NCBI RefSeq assembly: GCF_040448685.1
Contig: NZ_CP159290.1
Span: 3,782,001-3,846,000, forward strand
Length of the DNA stretch: 64,000 nucleotides
Direction of reading: 5' to 3'
DNA from: Cellulosimicrobium sp. ES-005
GTDB lineage: Bacteria > Actinomycetota > Actinomycetes > Actinomycetales > Cellulomonadaceae
Shown here piece by piece: positions 26,740-35,353 of the stretch. Position numbers and translations under genes: made by a program. The notes under the pieces are model-generated. The model did no database searches and was not told where the DNA came from. It was given only the letters and a program-made list of their open reading frames with translations. The first letter of the stretch is position 1, and every line of letters begins with the position of its first letter.

Positions 26740-27360
26740 ATGCAATCACCGGTGCGCGCCGTGGCTCACGCCGCGGTCCTCGCCGTCGTCGCCGGGCTGT
26801 GCCTGGCCGTCGTCGCGAGCGGCGCGTTCGACGTCGTGTCGTTGCCCGACGCCGCCCCGGCCGCGGTGCCCTCGCCTCCCGCCGCGTCGGAGGGCGGGGA
26901 CGCCGCCCCGGTGGACGACGGCGGCGCCGACGACGCTCCGGGGACCACGCCCGACGACGAGGCGGCCGAACCGGGGGACGAGGCCGAGGGCACGACGGCG
27001 GACCCTGCCGCCGCGACCGCCGTCGACCCGGTCTGCCGGGACGCGGAGGTCGCGTGGGGCGCCGCCGCCAAGGCGCAGGTGAACCTCACCGTCGAGCACC
27101 CCGAGGCGCTCGTCGAGGGGTTCACGACGGCCCGCGACACCCTCGCCGGGGCCTCGCCGCCCGACGAGATCGCGCGCGACTGGGCCGTCGTGACGACCTA
27201 TCTCACGATGATCGCCGACGAGGTCGAGGCGACCGGCGCGCGCGACACAGGTGAGCTGTCCCGGGCGATCGACCGCGTCGGGCGCCGCATCGACACGGGC
27301 GCCCTCACGTCGTCGTCCCGGGCGGTCACCGACTACTTCCGTGCGGGGTGCACCCGCTGA
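26740..27360 (+). CDS. Secreted or membrane-anchored protein, two-cysteine helical domain (copy 1)
   Basis: A 206-aa protein with an N-terminal hydrophobic segment (VLAVVAGLCLAVVASGAF), then an acidic Ala/Pro/Asp-rich linker to about residue 100. A compact helical domain starts at DPVCRDAEVAW and ends YFRAGCTR. The landmarks cysteine, SPPDEIARDWAVV and a terminal cysteine match those of the next gene (APAEISGDWDTV), so the two are tandem paralogues. The two cysteines probably pair outside the cell. I do not recognise a named family. The start at 26740 follows a CATCATAGGGG stretch that may be a leaderless -10. Confidence 0.7.
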   Translation: MQSPVRAVAHAAVLAVVAGLCLAVVASGAFDVVSLPDAAPAAVPSPPAASEGGDAAPVDDGGADDAPGTTPDDEAAEPGDEAEGTTADPAAATAVDPVCRDAEVAWGAAAKAQVNLTVEHPEALVEGFTTARDTLAGASPPDEIARDWAVVTTYLTMIADEVEATGARDTGELSRAIDRVGRRIDTGALTSSSRAVTDYFRAGCTR

Positions 27361-27382
27361 TCGAGGGCAGGCAGGTCTTTCA

Positions 27383-27406
27383 CCCCGTGGCGCTCGCCAC
27401 ATGGGG
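27383..27406 (+). terminator. Hairpin between the two paralogues
   Basis: CCCC-GTGGC-gctc-GCCAC-at-GGGG forms a 9-bp stem with a two-base bulge, 23 bp after the first paralogue and 64 bp before the second. It may terminate the first transcript or attenuate readthrough. Confidence 0.45.
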
Positions 27407-27469
27407 AGCGGTCCCCACCTCGGCGGTTTGGGGGCGCGCGAGGCGCCGCCATGGGAAACCATGGGGCAC

Positions 27470-27997
27470 ATGCGCAACCGACTGACGATCACGAAGACCA
27501 CGACCGCCCTCGCGACGAGCGCCCTTCTCGTGCTCGGCCTCGCCGCCTGCGGCGGCTCGGGCGACGACGCGAGCACCGACTCCGAGACGACCGCGTCGGA
27601 GGAGACCACCCCGGCCGAGGACGAGTCCTCGGAGTCGGAGGACACCACGGAGGAGGAGACCGGCGACGCCGAGGCCTCGGGCGACTTCTGCACCGCCTAC
27701 CAGACGCTCCTCGACGCCCAGAGCACGCTCGGCTCGATCGACACCAGCGACCCGGCCGGCGCCGTCACCGAGTTCGAGACGTTCACCGCGTCCCTCGAGG
27801 CGGCTGAGGCCCCCGCCGAGATCAGCGGTGACTGGGACACGGTCACGGGCGTGTTCCGCCAGCTCACCGACACGCTCGAGACCGCCGTGGACGACCCGGC
27901 CAGCGCCGACCTGTCGTCCATCACGTCGCTCATGACCGACGAGTCGTTCCAGACCTCCGCGCAGAACGTCGCGGTGTACGGCACGCAGAACTGCTGA
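27470..27997 (+). CDS. Lipoprotein, two-cysteine helical domain (copy 2)
   Basis: A 175-aa lipoprotein. The signal peptide ends in the lipobox LGLAACGGS (cysteine near residue 24). A Ser/Thr/Glu-rich linker of about 45 residues follows, then a helical domain between FCTAYQTLL and the terminal NC. It shares with the preceding gene the two flanking cysteines and the EI-DW-V core, at similar spacing. An in-frame ATG three codons upstream (27461) is an alternative start. A hairpin follows the stop. Confidence 0.75.
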   Translation: MRNRLTITKTTTALATSALLVLGLAACGGSGDDASTDSETTASEETTPAEDESSESEDTTEEETGDAEASGDFCTAYQTLLDAQSTLGSIDTSDPAGAVTEFETFTASLEAAEAPAEISGDWDTVTGVFRQLTDTLETAVDDPASADLSSITSLMTDESFQTSAQNVAVYGTQNC

Positions 27998-28011
27998 CGC
28001 CCCTGCTCCCT

Positions 28012-28047
28012 CCGGACCCCGGCCCGCCTCGGCGCGCCGGGGTCCGG
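28012..28047 (+). terminator. Hairpin after the lipoprotein gene
   Basis: A perfect 12-bp stem (CCGGACCCCGGC with its complement) closes a 12-nt loop, 14 bp after the stop and before the leader of the methyltransferase gene. Confidence 0.7.
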
Positions 28048-28100
28048 CGCGTCCGGGGCCGGACCGGACGCCCCGCGCGCGGATCCGCCAGGATGGACCC

Positions 28101-29768
28101 ATGCCTCCTGCCGACGCCGCCCCAGCCTCCTCCGCGCCCGCCCGGCCGGACGCCGTCGTGAGCCCGCCCCCGCCGGGCGCGGGCCTGGCCCCGGCGGAGC
28201 TCGCGGAGGCCGCGACGACGCTGCGCGCGGACCTCGCGGCGGCAGGCTTCACGGTCGACGGCGTCGAGCGGGTGCTCGGCCCGGTCGCCTCGGCCGCGCT
28301 GCACCGCGAGCAGGCCGTGCCCGCGCGGCGCGCGCTGCGGGGACGCGAGGGTGACCCCACGGCCGCGCTCGCCGCGCTGTTCCTCCTGGGCGACGACGTC
28401 CCGCGCGCCGCGGTCGACGCCGCCCTGGGGCGCACGGGGGTCGACGGCGCCCGGCGGCTCGGGCTGGTCGAGGCCGCGGGCGCGGCGGACGACGACGCCG
28501 TGCGCGCACTCGTGGACCTGCGGCCCTACGCGGCGTCGGACGCGGCGGGCCCGGTGACGTGGTGGCTCTCCTCGGACCTGGGCGAGCTCGCGACGGGTCG
28601 CCGGCTCGCGGCCGACCACGTGCTGGGCGCGGGCGGGGCGTCCCTGACGCTCGCGCAGGTGACGGTCCGCACCCCGGTCGGACGCGTGCTCGACCTCGGG
28701 ACGGGCTGCGGGATCCAGGCCCTGCACGCCGCGCGGCACGCGCGGTCGGTCGTCGGCACCGACATCTCGCGGCGAGCCCTCGGGTTCGCGGCGTTCAACA
28801 CGGCGTTCAACCTGCCGTTCGGCACGGGTGCGGCAGCGGCCACGGGGCGTGGCGCGGCGATCGAGCTCCGCGAGGGGTCGATGCTCGAGCCCGTGACGGG
28901 CGAGCGGTTCGACCTCGTCGTGTCGAACCCGCCGTTCGTCATCACACCCCGCGCGGGCGGTGCCGGCGCGCTGCCCGAGTACGAGTACCGCGACGGCGGG
29001 CGCGCGGGCGACGACGTCGTGCGCGACCTCGTGACGGGCGTCGCCGCGGTCCTCGCGCCGGGCGGCGTGGCCCAGCTCCTCGGCAACTGGGAGCACCGCC
29101 GCGGCGTCCCGTGGGACGAGCGCGTCGGGGAGTGGCTCGACGAGGCGGGGCTGGACGGCTGGGTGGTCCAGCGCGAGGTGCAGGACCCGGCCGAGTACGC
29201 GGAGACGTGGATCCGCGACGGCGGGACGACGCCGGAGCGCGAGCCCGGGGCCTGGGCCGCCGCCTACGCCGCGTGGCTCGACGACTTCGCGGCCCGCGAC
29301 GTGGAGGCCGTCGGGTTCGGGATCGTGACGCTGCGGCGCCCGCTCGACGGCGCCCGCCCCACCTTGCGCCGGCTCGAGGAACGCACGGGGCCGGTCCGCC
29401 AGCCCCTCGGCGGTCACCTCGCGGCGGCGCTGGCGGCGCACGACTGGCTCACGGCGCGCGACGACGCCGCGCTCGCGAGCGCGCGCCTCGCCGTCGCGCC
29501 CGACGTGACCGAGGAGCGGTTCCACACGCCGGGCGCTCCCGACCCGACGGTCGTCCTGCTGCGTCAGGGCGACGGCTTCGGGCGGGCCGTCCAGGCGTCG
29601 ACGGGGCTCGCGGCGCTCGCCGGGGCGAGCGACGGCGAGCTCGCCGTCGGGCAGCTCGTCGGGGCGATCGCCGCGCTCTTCGAGGTGCCGGCGGACGACC
29701 TCGCGGGCGAGCTGCTGCCGAGCGTGCGAGGCCTCGTGGGCGACGGGTTCCTGGTGCCGGTCGGCTGA
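28101..29768 (+). CDS. SAM-dependent methyltransferase, small (RsmC/PrmC-like) class with DUF7059-type N-terminus
   Basis: A 555-aa protein. Residues up to about 180 form a winged-helix-like region (AALFLLGDDVPRAAVDAAL). The class I methyltransferase core follows: motif I VLDLGTGCGIQALHAARHA near 196 and VVGTDISRRALGFAAFN near 217. The catalytic-type motif VVSNPPFVI near 274 is typical of N-methyltransferases that modify glutamine side chains or base amines. A further domain of about 180 residues follows. The substrate is unknown; an N-methylation of rRNA or protein is a reasonable guess. CAGGAT lies 6 nt before the ATG. Confidence 0.83.
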   Translation: MPPADAAPASSAPARPDAVVSPPPPGAGLAPAELAEAATTLRADLAAAGFTVDGVERVLGPVASAALHREQAVPARRALRGREGDPTAALAALFLLGDDVPRAAVDAALGRTGVDGARRLGLVEAAGAADDDAVRALVDLRPYAASDAAGPVTWWLSSDLGELATGRRLAADHVLGAGGASLTLAQVTVRTPVGRVLDLGTGCGIQALHAARHARSVVGTDISRRALGFAAFNTAFNLPFGTGAAAATGRGAAIELREGSMLEPVTGERFDLVVSNPPFVITPRAGGAGALPEYEYRDGGRAGDDVVRDLVTGVAAVLAPGGVAQLLGNWEHRRGVPWDERVGEWLDEAGLDGWVVQREVQDPAEYAETWIRDGGTTPEREPGAWAAAYAAWLDDFAARDVEAVGFGIVTLRRPLDGARPTLRRLEERTGPVRQPLGGHLAAALAAHDWLTARDDAALASARLAVAPDVTEERFHTPGAPDPTVVLLRQGDGFGRAVQASTGLAALAGASDGELAVGQLVGAIAALFEVPADDLAGELLPSVRGLVGDGFLVPVG

Positions 29769-29838
29769 CACCCGGGTCCGGCGACGTTCGCGGTCGCGAG
29801 ACGGGCGCGACAGGCGAGACAGGGCGGGCCCGCACCGA

Positions 29839-29844
29839 TACGTT
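29839..29844 (+). promoter_or_regulatory. -10 hexamer TACGTT, leaderless start of LysR gene
   Basis: TACGTT is followed by 8 nt and the ATG at 29853. The spacer GGGTGG could also serve as a weak ribosome binding site. Confidence 0.4.
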
Positions 29845-29852
29845 CGGGTGGC

Positions 29853-30824
29853 ATGGACCTCGAGGTGCGGCACCTGCGCATGATCGTGGTGGTGGCCGAG
29901 TCGGGCAGCGTGACCAAGGCGGCGGCGTCGCTCGGCCTCGCGCAGCCCGCCCTCACCGCCCAGCTCAACCGGATCGACCGCACCCTGGGCGGGTGCGTGT
30001 TCACGCGCGACCGCCTGGGCGCGCGCCCGACCGAGCTCGGCGAGCTCGTGCTGCGGCACGCGCGCGTCGTGCTGCCCGCGATGGCGGCGCTCGTCGACGA
30101 CGCGCGGCGGCACGTCTCCGACCGGTCGACGGCGGGTTCCGTCCGCGTGGGGACGGTGAGCTCCGCGATCGGCGGGCTGTTCGCGAGCCGCCTGCACGCG
30201 GCGCTGCCCGGCGCGCTCGGGGTGGACGACCTCCTCGTCACCACGGCGACGTCGTGGTCCGTCGAGGAGACGGCGGAGCGGCTGGCGGGCGGGACGCTCG
30301 ACGTGGCGCTGGTCGGGATGTGCGGCGACGCGGCCCCGCCCGCGGACGGGGGCCTCGTCTGGACGGCGGTGTCGACGGACCCCGTGTTCGTGCTCGTCGA
30401 CGAGTACCACCCGGTCGCGGCGCGGGACGCCGTCGGGCTGGGCGAGCTGGCCGACGCGCTGTGGCTCACGGCCCCGGGGAGCGGGTGCTTCGAGCGGTGC
30501 TTCGTGAGCGCGTGCGTGCGGGCGGGGTTCACGCCGCGGGCGATGGGGGAGTCGGACCGGACGTCGTGCATCGACCAGGTGCGCGGCGGGCACGCGGTCG
30601 CGCTCGTCCAGCCCGTGCTGCTCGACGCGCCCGGCGTGCGGACGGTCGCGCTCGACGGCGCCCCGCTGCGCTGGACGCACCACGTGGGCTGGCGCCGCGA
30701 CGCGGCCGAGCGTCTGCCGGTCGACGCGATCGCGCGCGCCGCCGCGGGGGCGCACCGCGACGCGGTGCAGCGGTCGCCGCGCTACCGGCGCTGGCGTGCC
30801 GAGCACCCGGTGGAGATCGCGTAG
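29853..30824 (+). CDS. LysR family transcriptional regulator
   Basis: A 323-aa regulator. The N-terminal winged HTH starts MDLEVRHLRMIVVVAESGSVTKAAASLGLAQPALTAQLNRID, the classic LysR pattern. The effector domain shows the two-lobe layout from residue 95 to about 300, with VRVGTVSSAIGGLFASRL at its first strand. It stands between a methyltransferase gene and a secreted protease gene, all on the same strand. LysR regulators often control a neighbour, so the protease is a candidate target, but I see no clear T-N11-A palindrome to confirm it. Confidence 0.88.
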   Translation: MDLEVRHLRMIVVVAESGSVTKAAASLGLAQPALTAQLNRIDRTLGGCVFTRDRLGARPTELGELVLRHARVVLPAMAALVDDARRHVSDRSTAGSVRVGTVSSAIGGLFASRLHAALPGALGVDDLLVTTATSWSVEETAERLAGGTLDVALVGMCGDAAPPADGGLVWTAVSTDPVFVLVDEYHPVAARDAVGLGELADALWLTAPGSGCFERCFVSACVRAGFTPRAMGESDRTSCIDQVRGGHAVALVQPVLLDAPGVRTVALDGAPLRWTHHVGWRRDAAERLPVDAIARAAAGAHRDAVQRSPRYRRWRAEHPVEIA

Positions 30825-30942
30825 GGGCGAGCCCGCACATAGCGCCCGCGTATGACCTGATCGCGATCTGGGCGTGGGCTGGACGTCTCCCTAGCGTGAC
30901 CTTCGACCGGGCCACCCGGGCCCGGCGAAGGGAATGGACGAC

Positions 30943-32439
30943 ATGACACGACCACTCCGCAGGAGGATCGCCGCGGTCACCGCCGCCGCGACGCTCCTGA
31001 CGGGCGCGGCCGCGACGCACGCCGTCGCGGGCACGCCCGCCCCCGAGGACCAGCGCGCGACGGTGCGCGCGGTCCCCAAGACGACCCCCGGCCTGGAACG
31101 TGCGCTGCAGCGCGACCTGGGCCTCAGCGCGCGGGACGCACGGACGCGTCTCGCCTTCCAGTCCGACGCGGCGGGCACCGAGGCGGCGCTCGAGCGTCGT
31201 CTGGGCGCCGACTTCGCGGGCGCCTGGGTCGACGACTCCGCGAACGTCCTCTACGTCGGCGTCACCGACGCCGCCGACGCCCGTGCGGTGCGGGCCGAGG
31301 GCGCCACCGCCGTGACCGTGGACCATACGCTCGCGGACCTCGAGTCCTGGCGCGCGACCCTCGACGGCGCGCTCGCCGACGACCCGGCGGCGCTGCCGGG
31401 CTGGTACGTCGACGTGACGCGCAACCGCGTCGTCGTCTCCGTCCGCGAGGGTGGCGAGTCCGACGTCGCCGCGCAGGTCGCGGCGGCGGGCGTGCCCGCG
31501 GACGCGGTGGCGTACGAGGAGACGGCCGAGGTGCCCCGGCCGCTGATCGACGTCGTCGGCGGCAACGCCTACACGATCGGTGGCGGCACGCGGTGCTCCG
31601 TCGGGTTCGCGGTCCAGGGCGGGTTCGTCACCGCCGGGCACTGCGGCTCGGTCGGCGCGCGCACGTCGGGCCCCGCCGGCACGTTCCGCGGGTCGAGCTT
31701 CCCCGGCAACGACTACGCCTGGGTCCAGGTCGACGCGGGCAACACGCCGGTCGGCGCGGTGAACAACTACGCCGGCGGCCGCGTGGCCGTGGCCGGGGCG
31801 ACGCAGGCACCGGTCGGCGCGTCGGTGTGCCGGTCGGGCTCGACCACCGGCTGGCACTGCGGGACGGTCCTCGCGTACAACGCCTCGGTCACGTACGCGC
31901 AGGGCACCATCACCGGCCTCATCCGCACGAACGTGTGCGCCGAGCCGGGCGACTCCGGCGGCTCGCTGCTCGCGGGCAACCAGGCGCAGGGCGTCACCTC
32001 CGGCGGGTCCGGCAGCTGCAGCACCGGCGGCACGACGTACTTCCAGCCCGTCGGGGAGATCCTCTCCGCGTACGGGCTCACGCTCGTCACGAGCGACGGC
32101 GGGGGCGGCGACCCCGAGCCCCCGACCGGCTGCGCCGGCTACGCCCGGACGTACACCGGCACGCTCTCGGCCGGGGCGACGGCCGTCCAGCCGAACGGGT
32201 CGTACTACACGGCCGCGACCGCGGGCTCCCACCGCGGCTGCGTCACGGGCCCGGCCGGCAGCGACTACGACCTGTACCTGCAGCAGTGGAACGGGTACTC
32301 GTGGGTGACGGTCGCGCAGTCCACGTCGCCGGGGGCCAACGAGTCCCTGACGTACAACGGCGCGGCGGGCTACTACCGGTTCGTCGTGCACGCGTACGCG
32401 GGCTCCGGTGCCTACTCGCTGGCCACGACAACCCCCTGA
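30943..32439 (+). CDS. Secreted S1 family serine protease with prodomain and C-terminal PPC-like domain
   Basis: A 498-aa secreted chymotrypsin-fold protease of the alpha-lytic/streptogrisin group. An N-terminal signal peptide (ITAAATLLTGAAATHAVAG after an Arg-rich start) is followed by an alpha-lytic-type prodomain to about residue 200. The mature protease contains the triad His in VTAGHCG, Asp in GNDYAWV and Ser in EPGDSGGSLLAG. Cysteines in TRCSVGF, GWHCGTV, TNVCAEP and GSCSTGG fit the family disulfides. After a Gly/Pro linker, the last 100 residues resemble a pre-peptidase C-terminal beta-sandwich. It is like the yeast-lytic proteases of Rarobacter and Cellulosimicrobium. GAAGGGA with 9-nt spacing selects this ATG over one at 30934. 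Confidence 0.9.
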   Translation: MTRPLRRRIAAVTAAATLLTGAAATHAVAGTPAPEDQRATVRAVPKTTPGLERALQRDLGLSARDARTRLAFQSDAAGTEAALERRLGADFAGAWVDDSANVLYVGVTDAADARAVRAEGATAVTVDHTLADLESWRATLDGALADDPAALPGWYVDVTRNRVVVSVREGGESDVAAQVAAAGVPADAVAYEETAEVPRPLIDVVGGNAYTIGGGTRCSVGFAVQGGFVTAGHCGSVGARTSGPAGTFRGSSFPGNDYAWVQVDAGNTPVGAVNNYAGGRVAVAGATQAPVGASVCRSGSTTGWHCGTVLAYNASVTYAQGTITGLIRTNVCAEPGDSGGSLLAGNQAQGVTSGGSGSCSTGGTTYFQPVGEILSAYGLTLVTSDGGGGDPEPPTGCAGYARTYTGTLSAGATAVQPNGSYYTAATAGSHRGCVTGPAGSDYDLYLQQWNGYSWVTVAQSTSPGANESLTYNGAAGYYRFVVHAYAGSGAYSLATTTP

Positions 32440-32468
32440 GCCCCTGACCGTCTGACCCCGTCCGCGTC

Positions 32469-32521
32469 GAGCACGAGGTTGCTGTCGTTCCGGTCCTCTT
32501 TCCGGGAGCAGCCTCGTGCTC
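32469..32521. terminator. Bidirectional hairpin between protease and VKOR genes
   Basis: Arms 32469-32483 and 32507-32521 (15 bp, one G-T type mismatch) enclose a 23-nt loop. The loop itself contains CCGG/CCGG and the T-rich CTCTTT. It sits midway between convergent stop codons. Confidence 0.75.
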
Positions 32522-32572
32522 GGCGGCGTGCAGGGACGTGTTCGGCGTGGCTCGCCGCATGCCGGGGTCCCG

Positions 32573-33274
32573 TCAGGCCAGCAGCGCCGGGCCGTACTTG
32601 AGCACCACGAGGATCGCGAGACCCACGAGCCACGCCGCCACCAGGTAGCCGAAGGCCCCCGAGCGCACGAACCCGAGCAGCCGTGCCTGCGCGGCCCGCG
32701 GCAGGTACAGGTTGTCCTCCAGGACGTTCCAGTGCAGGAGCGAAGCGAAGACGAGCGTGGTCGAGACCGTGATGAGCAGGCACCACGGGCACAGCGCGCC
32801 GATGACGAACATCGACTGGGAGAAGAGCCAGTAGGCGAACACGACGCCGAGGAAGTAGACGCATTGCGCGGCGAAGAGGAACCAGCGGGGGAACCGCGTC
32901 CCGCCCAGCGCCGCGACCGCCGTCGTGATGACGATGGGCTCCGCGATCAGGCCGAGGAACGCGTTGGGGAAGCCGAACACCTGCGCCTGCCACGACTGGG
33001 CGACCGTCCCGCACGACAGCACGGTGTTGACGTCGCACGCGAGCGTGGCGGTGGGGTTGGCGGCCAGGACCACGGCGTCGTACGACAGCACGAACGCCGC
33101 GGTGAGGCTGAGCAGGCCGAACAGCAGCATCTCGCCGAACAGGACGCCGCGGGAGTGGGTCCAGCCGGTGGGGCGGGCGAACGGGTCGAACGCCGCGTCC
33201 TGCGCATCCCCCGGGCCCGACGGCGTCCGGCCCGGGCGCGGTTCGTCCGTCAGGGCGGTGGTCGTTCCGGTCAC
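32573..33274 (-). CDS. Vitamin K epoxide reductase (VKOR) family membrane protein
   Basis: A 233-aa integral membrane oxidoreductase. The first cysteine pair is in ACDVNTVLSCGTVAQSWQAQVFGFPNAF and the active-site CxxC is in IGALCPWCLLI. Four to five helices surround them. Actinobacterial VKOR reoxidises DsbA-like thiol oxidases using menaquinone, forming disulfides in exported proteins. The neighbouring protease and the two-cysteine proteins would be plausible clients. The GTG start is chosen for the GAGGA shortly upstream; the 70-residue extension before it looks non-coding. No fused thioredoxin domain is present. Confidence 0.9.
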   Translation of the reverse strand: MTGTTTALTDEPRPGRTPSGPGDAQDAAFDPFARPTGWTHSRGVLFGEMLLFGLLSLTAAFVLSYDAVVLAANPTATLACDVNTVLSCGTVAQSWQAQVFGFPNAFLGLIAEPIVITTAVAALGGTRFPRWFLFAAQCVYFLGVVFAYWLFSQSMFVIGALCPWCLLITVSTTLVFASLLHWNVLEDNLYLPRAAQARLLGFVRSGAFGYLVAAWLVGLAILVVLKYGPALLA

Positions 33275-33673
33275 GGGCGGTCCTCGGGTCCGCGGGGCCC
33301 CGCCGGGTCGGGGGACGCCCCGGCGGGCGGGCAGAAGGTGGCGCCGGCCGGCAGGGTGGGCGCGCTGCCGGCTCGGCGCCGCACCCAGGTTACGAACCCC
33401 GCACCCGCCGCCGACAGGGACCATGGTCCCGGATCCTGGCCGCCGAACCCGCCGAACCCGCCCCGCCACCGGTCGAACACGACATGAGGGACGTCGAGGG
33501 GCCGAGAGCGACCGCCGTGTCGTGCTCGACGGGGCGTCGTGTCGTTCTCGGCCGAGGTGTGCGACGACGGTGGGTCGTCACGGCGGTAGGGGCGTCCCCG
33601 CCTAAGATCTGGGGGCGCCCGCGCTCCCCGCGGCGCGAACCGGCCCGAGCCCCACCCGCCCGAGAGGACCTGC
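33275..33673. promoter_or_regulatory. Divergent control region between VKOR and jetA
   Basis: This 399-bp gap has no gene. Two imperfect inverted repeats nest around 33473-33552: 33473-33484 pairs with 33518-33529, and 33501-33512 pairs with 33541-33552, one mismatch each. TAAGAT at 33603-33608 is a good -10 element about 60 nt before the jetA start. An operator upstream of the jet operon promoter is the simplest reading. Confidence 0.45.
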
Positions 33674-35353
33674 GTGCAGCACGACGACGTCGACTCCCTG
33701 CGGCGGTCGAGCGCGGCGTGGCGGCTCCTGCGCGCGGACACGGCGCCGCTCGTGCTGTCGTTCCTCGGCACCCTGTTCGTCGAGGACAACGTGCGCGCGA
33801 TCCCCGAGAGCGAGCTCGTCGCGCGGCTCGACGACCACCTGTGGGCGGTCGACGGCCGGTCCGCACGAGCCTCCGGAGCAGAGCCGCGGTACCCGCGACC
33901 CCCGCAGGCGTACGTCGACCACTGGGCGCACCCCGACCAGGGCTGGCTGCGCGCCTGGTACCCACCGGGCTCGGCCGAGCCCCACTACGACGCGACGCCC
34001 GCCGTCGAGCAGGCCGTGCGCTGGGTCGCGTCGCTGCGCGGGCGCGGGTTCGTGGGCACCGAGTCGCGGCTCAACACCGTGTTCGAGCTCCTGCGCCAGC
34101 TCGCCGTCGGGACCCAGACCGACCCGGCGGAGCGCCTGCGCGAGCTCGAGGAGCGCCGTGCGGCGATCGACGACGAGATCGCCCAGGTGCGTGCCGGGCG
34201 CGTCGCCGTGCTCGACGCGGCGGCGCAGCGCGACCGCTACCAGCAGCTCACGCAGACCGCCGCCGACCTGCTCTCCGACTTCCGGGAGGTCGAGGCGAAC
34301 TTCCGCTCGCTCGACCGCGAGCTGCGCGAGCGCATCACCGGCTGGGACGGCGCCAAGGGCGAGCTGCTGGAGGAGGTCGTGCGGTCGCGCACGGCCATCG
34401 CGGAGTCCGACCAGGGCCGCTCGTTCCACGCGTTCTACGACTTCCTGCTCGACCGTCGCCGCCAGGAGGAGTTCGCCGCGCTCGTCGAGCGCGTGCAGTC
34501 CCTCGACGCGATCGCGCCCGACGTCGTCCGGCCGGCCCCGGGGGCGCCCGGGCCGGACGTGGACGCCGCCGCGACGGACGCGGCGGCGCGGGAGCAGGAG
34601 CACCGCCGGCTACGGCGCGTGCACTACGACTGGCTCGACGCCGGCGAGCGCACGCAGGCGACCGTGCGCACCCTCTCGGAGCAGCTCCGCCGCTTCCTCG
34701 ACGACCAGGTCTGGCTCGAGAACCGGCGGGTCATGGACATCCTGCGCGGCGTGGAGGCCAAGGCGCTCGCCGCGCGCGACGTCGCCCGCAGGGCGGGAGG
34801 ACCTCCGGGAATGACGGTCGACGCCGTCGCGCCGGAGATCGTCCTGCCGACCGAGCGACCGCTCTTCACGCCGCGCCCCACGGCCCGGCTCGACTCGGAC
34901 CACGTCGAGGCCGGCGACGACGACTTCGAGGTCGACGCGCTGTACGACCAGGTGCACGTCGACCCGGAGCGCCTCGCGCGCACGGTCCGCGCGACGCTCT
35001 CCCGGCCGGGCGGCCCGGGGGAGGTCGCGCTCGCCGACCTGCTCGCCGACGCGCCGCTCGAGCACGGACTGGCGGAGCTCGTGACGTACCTGTCGCTGGA
35101 GGACCCGCGCTTCGTCGTCGTGCACGACGAGGAGCGCACCGACGAGGTGCGCTGGGAGGGCGAGGCCCCGACCGGGCCCGTCGCCGAGGACTCGACGCCG
35201 GACCCCGTGGTGCGCGTCGCTCGCCTGCCGCGCGTCACCTACGCGCGGCGCGCCGGGGCGGGCGGCCCGCCGCGCGACCCGGTGCCCGTGCCGAGCACCC
35301 CGCCAGGCCAGCAGCCCCACGACACCGACCCGGCCCCGGAGGAGACCCCGTGA
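33674..35353 (+). CDS. jetA: JetA (DUF3375), kleisin-like subunit of a Wadjet/MksBEF-type SMC system
   Basis: A 559-aa DUF3375 protein, first gene of a three-gene operon. The N-terminus carries DSLRRSSAAWRLLRADTAPLVLSFLGTLF, and the middle is strongly helical (ERLRELEERRAAIDDEIAQVRAGRVAVLDAA; YDFLLDRRRQEEF), as expected of a kleisin bridging an SMC dimer. The C-terminus has a winged-helix-like block (SLEDPRFVVVHDEERTDEVRW) and a proline-rich tail. In Wadjet, JetABC recognises and extrudes small circular DNA, which JetD then cuts. The GTG start has GAGAGGA upstream. The stop overlaps jetB by 4 bp. Confidence 0.88.
   Translation: MQHDDVDSLRRSSAAWRLLRADTAPLVLSFLGTLFVEDNVRAIPESELVARLDDHLWAVDGRSARASGAEPRYPRPPQAYVDHWAHPDQGWLRAWYPPGSAEPHYDATPAVEQAVRWVASLRGRGFVGTESRLNTVFELLRQLAVGTQTDPAERLRELEERRAAIDDEIAQVRAGRVAVLDAAAQRDRYQQLTQTAADLLSDFREVEANFRSLDRELRERITGWDGAKGELLEEVVRSRTAIAESDQGRSFHAFYDFLLDRRRQEEFAALVERVQSLDAIAPDVVRPAPGAPGPDVDAAATDAAAREQEHRRLRRVHYDWLDAGERTQATVRTLSEQLRRFLDDQVWLENRRVMDILRGVEAKALAARDVARRAGGPPGMTVDAVAPEIVLPTERPLFTPRPTARLDSDHVEAGDDDFEVDALYDQVHVDPERLARTVRATLSRPGGPGEVALADLLADAPLEHGLAELVTYLSLEDPRFVVVHDEERTDEVRWEGEAPTGPVAEDSTPDPVVRVARLPRVTYARRAGAGGPPRDPVPVPSTPPGQQPHDTDPAPEETP

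Noticed and set aside
33275-33673. Hidden jetD or other gene upstream of jetA
   Set aside because: Frames in this gap are short and lack DUF3322/DUF2220-like sequence; the region looks regulatory.
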